Shown: in pieces, positions 6,585 to 7,542 of the stretch
How positions within the stretch are numbered: the first letter of the stretch is position 1
Layout: every line of letters begins with the position of its first letter
Origin: Acidobacteriota bacterium
GTDB lineage: Bacteria; Acidobacteriota; Terriglobia; Terriglobales; Acidobacteriaceae
NCBI GenBank assembly: GCA_021810175.1
Contig: JAJZJJ010000126.1
Coordinates: forward strand, 1 to 7,542
Length of the DNA stretch: 7,542 nucleotides
Direction of reading: 5' to 3'
Position numbers and translations under genes: made by a program
Notes under the pieces: generated by a model
The model's database searches: none
The model's input: the letters and a program-made list of their open reading frames with translations, nothing else
Told to the model about the DNA's origin: nothing

Positions 6585-6615
6585 GGCAGGTAGCAGGTAG
6601 CAGGCAGCAGGCAGC
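6585..6615. repeat. Heptamer tandem repeat array 2 (AGCAGGY)
   Basis: Four nearly perfect units, GGCAGGT, AGCAGGT, AGCAGGC and AGCAGGC, are followed by a partial AGC. The array is cleaner than array 1, in the same orientation, and 144 bases to its right. The two arrays bracket the hairpin-bearing segment 6441-6584. Confidence 0.8.
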
Positions 6616-6648
6616 GATTCTCCCGGTCGGGCCCCCTTTCCACTGGTA

Positions 6649-6699
6649 TATCCCCTCCCCGAGGTTCATTAGGGAAGTGATTGAATTTAGGGGGGGATA
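6649..6699. repeat. C-tract/G-tract inverted repeat (TATCCCCTCC ... GGGGGGGATA)
   Basis: Bases 6649-6658 pair with 6690-6699: ten pairs, nine Watson-Crick and one T-G that would be a wobble in + strand RNA. The loop of 31 bases is AT-richer. Seven consecutive G (6690-6696) are unusual in this window. It could be a structured RNA leader, an operator-like site or half of a mobile palindrome; nothing decides between these. Confidence 0.4.
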
Positions 6700-6728
6700 G
6701 CGAGTGACAGCCAGGGTAATCTCCCTCT

Positions 6729-6744
6729 ATCCATTTGAATGGAT
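6729..6744. promoter_or_regulatory. Short palindrome ATCCAT-TTGA-ATGGAT
   Basis: A perfect 6-bp inverted repeat with a 4-base centre, just left of the stem-loop cluster. Size and symmetry suit a dimeric transcription-factor site, but no promoter elements are clear beside it and it may be chance. The nonamer TCTATCCAT containing its left half also occurs at about 6488-6497. Confidence 0.25.
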
Positions 6745-6767
6745 GTCATTTACGAGGCGGCTGTGTG

Positions 6768-6938
6768 TGATCACCTCACGGCCGTCTGTGACCAAGTGGC
6801 GGCTGCGAGGCCCATCTGATTGAAAGCAGATCAGATGGTCAGTGTCGCGAGGTGATCAGAGACGGTCGCGAAGCGTGGGCTCGCGGCTGTCTTTGATCGC
6901 CAGGCGGAAGACGGTCACTGCGAAATCGCGGCTGACCG
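6768..6938 (+). other. Cluster of strong stem-loops: candidate structured RNA or palindromic intergenic element
   Basis: Four pairings are visible. (a) TGATCACCTC (6768-6777) with GAGGTGATCA (6849-6858), 10 bp. (b) Nested inside, CCATCTGAT (6812-6820) with ATCAGATGG (6830-6838), 9 bp around a 9-base loop. (c) GATCAGAGACGGTCGCG (6854-6870) with CGCGGCTGTCTTTGATC (6882-6898), 17 continuous pairs if three G-U wobbles are allowed. (d) CGGTCACTGCG (6912-6922) with CGCGGCTGACCG (6927-6938), 11 pairs with one bulged C and an AAAT loop. In (c) and (d) the non-Watson-Crick pairs are all G-U on the + strand and would be A-C mismatches on the other, which favours a + strand RNA. Pairings (a) and (c) share GATCA at 6854-6858, so they exclude each other at that point. 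GCGGCTG recurs at 6757, 6799, 6883 and 6928. No known RNA family was recognised (not RNase P, tmRNA, SRP or a riboswitch I know). Confidence 0.5.
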
Positions 6939-6960
6939 GGAATGGGCGAATCGCCAACAG

Positions 6961-6987
6961 AAAAGCGGACCCCGATGGGGGCCCGCC
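6961..6987 (-). terminator. Terminator-like hairpin, best read on the - strand
   Basis: Read on the - strand, GCGGGCCCCC, ATC, GGGGTCCGC forms nine pairs (one G-U, one bulged C) and is followed at once by TTTTCTGTT. This suits a Rho-independent terminator for transcripts coming from the CPBP gene, whose stop is about 260 bp upstream of it. On the + strand the same stem has an A-C mismatch and only a distant T-rich tail (AATTTTGTTTC, 6993-7003), so it could also stop + strand transcripts from the stem-loop cluster, less efficiently. Confidence 0.55.
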
Positions 6988-7216
6988 TGATGAATTTTGT
7001 TTCTATATATCCAGACTATCAGGGCGTGCGAGCAATCGTGCCAACATTGTTGCGGTTGATTGCCAGGTAAAGCCTCTGGAATGAGCGTGCGTTACCTTGG
7101 TGCGGGTGGTGGAAGGTTGACGGCCAGACCGGGGTACGGACCGGGAGGAAGGCTGACAAAATGGATCGGGCAGATTCCTGACACTGCAACAGGGGCTGAG
7201 GGCAGCGAAAAGGTTG

Positions 7217-7237
7217 CGTTGCCGGCAGGCTTGCCCG
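7217..7237 (-). terminator. Weak hairpin just 3' of the CPBP gene
   Basis: On the - strand GCCGGGCA, AGCC, TGCCGGC pairs over seven positions with one bulged G, starting about 14 bases after the CPBP stop. A short TTTT follows only about ten bases later, so termination here would be weak. The hairpin at 6961-6987 is the better candidate. Confidence 0.3.
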
Positions 7238-7250
7238 GCGGGGCTCGCGG

Positions 7251-7542
7251 TTAATAGGGAAGGCCGCGCAGGATGAGGCCTCCGAAGATGTCGGCCCAGG
7301 CGTGAGTGACCATGATCGGCCGGAGGTTGCGAAGGCGCACAGCGAAGATGCCCAGCAGGGTTCCGGAGACGGTGATGAGGACGACCTGCCTGAATCCGAG
7401 ATAAAAGTGGCCCAGACCGAAGAGAAGCGCCTGGAGGACGATGCCGAGGTTGGTGCTGCCGGTCCATGCGGAGAACTGCCTGAGGAGGTAGCCGCGGAAG
7501 GCAAGCTCTTCCGAGACGCCGGAGATGGCGGCGAGCACGATC
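7251..7542 (-). CDS. CPBP-family intramembrane metalloprotease (CAAX protease/Abi type), 5' part outside the window
   Basis: The last 97 codons are visible; the frame runs off the right edge, and the GTG at 7538 is internal rather than a start. All three family motifs are present: E-E-L-A-F-R (EExxxR, the glutamates at 7506-7511), F-G-L-G-H (FxxxH), and H-A-W-A-D (HxxxD) near the C-terminus. They lie in hydrophobic, membrane-spanning segments (NLGIVLQALLFGLG, VVLITVSGTLLGIFAV). These residues form the glutamate/histidine active site of Rce1-like membrane proteases. In bacteria members have been linked to CAAX-like processing, bacteriocin self-immunity and unknown tasks; the substrate here is unknown. 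The protein ends RGLPY followed by TAA. No immunity or bacteriocin gene is seen to its left, and its upstream partners are outside the window. Confidence 0.9.
   Translation of the reverse strand, partial: IVLAAISGVSEELAFRGYLLRQFSAWTGSTNLGIVLQALLFGLGHFYLGFRQVVLITVSGTLLGIFAVRLRNLRPIMVTHAWADIFGGLILRGLPY

Larger units (their letters stand above)
6399..7250. other. 852-bp gene-free region rich in repeats and inverted repeats
   Basis: No convincing gene is seen between the glutaredoxin stop and the 3' end of the CPBP gene. Open frames here lack ribosome-binding sites, domains and sensible composition. Left to right the stretch holds a heptamer array (6402-6440), an AT-richer segment with a long imperfect hairpin (about 6480-6580), a second heptamer array (6585-6615), a C-tract/G-tract inverted repeat (6649-6699), a small palindrome (6729-6744), a cluster of strong stem-loops (6768-6938) and a terminator-like hairpin (6961-6987). 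Base composition shifts locally: CAAGATTTTTCTATCC and TTTCTATATATCC are among the few AT-rich tracts of the window. From 7012 to 7250 only weak inverted repeats are seen, such as CCAGGTAA (7063-7070) with TTACCTTGG (7092-7100). Confidence 0.7.

Noticed and set aside
6842..7084. 80-residue + strand open frame in the gene-free region
   Set aside because: It runs through strong stem-loops and the terminator-like hairpin, has no ribosome-binding site and shows arginine/serine-rich random composition.
6399..7250. tRNA, riboswitch, CRISPR or integron attC site in the gene-free region
   Set aside because: No tRNA T-loop or cloverleaf, no + strand gene downstream for a riboswitch to control, no equal-length repeat-spacer pattern, and no attC core sites or integron gene.
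7003..7504. Other-frame open frames overlapping the CPBP gene
   Set aside because: Arginine/proline/serine-rich shadows; the CPBP frame carries all three catalytic motifs.

Overview
The window is GC-rich (clearly above 60% by eye) and gene-dense, and looks like a chromosomal segment of an Acidobacteria-type bacterium, most likely Terriglobia. This rests on a bacillithiol-type BshC, a secreted DUF4097 protein, a TPR plus retropepsin-like secreted protein, an HlyD/RND adaptor and intergenic heptamer arrays. The assignment is inference; there is no rRNA or marker gene here to prove it.

Left part, + strand (1-2413): the 3' portion of bshC (last step of bacillithiol synthesis), then a PP-loop ATPase of the DUF71/COG2102 (Dph6-like) family. 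That gene overlaps the start of a small stress-responsive A/B-barrel (Dabb) protein by an ATGA, so the last two are probably translationally coupled.

Middle part, - strand (5995 down to 2417): a likely co-oriented unit of three envelope proteins. First is a membrane-anchored HlyD/RND-type periplasmic adaptor, broken by an apparent one-base deletion near 5754-5757. Next is a secreted DUF4097 beta-repeat protein built on 18-20 residue TGSG repeats. Last is a secreted TPR plus tandem retropepsin-like protein in which both catalytic-site motifs are degenerate (Asp-Pro-Ala and Asn-Pro-Gly). No pump permease or ATPase lies beside the adaptor. The unit converges on the Dabb gene with only 3 bp between stop codons.

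Right part: divergent from the adaptor is a small CxxC glutaredoxin-like protein (6111-6398). An 852-bp gene-free stretch (6399-7250) follows. It holds two arrays of a 7-bp AGCAGGY repeat, an AT-richer segment with a long imperfect hairpin, a C-tract/G-tract inverted repeat, and a cluster of strong stem-loops (about 6768-6938). In the cluster's longest stem all three departures from Watson-Crick pairing are G-U wobbles on the + strand. A terminator-like hairpin at 6961-6987 has its best U-tract on the - strand. The window ends inside a - strand CPBP-family intramembrane protease gene.

The least explained part is 6399-7010, a candidate structured RNA or dispersed palindromic element. The most unusual protein is the degenerate double retropepsin. 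No CRISPR array, tRNA, rRNA, transposase or phage gene was seen.
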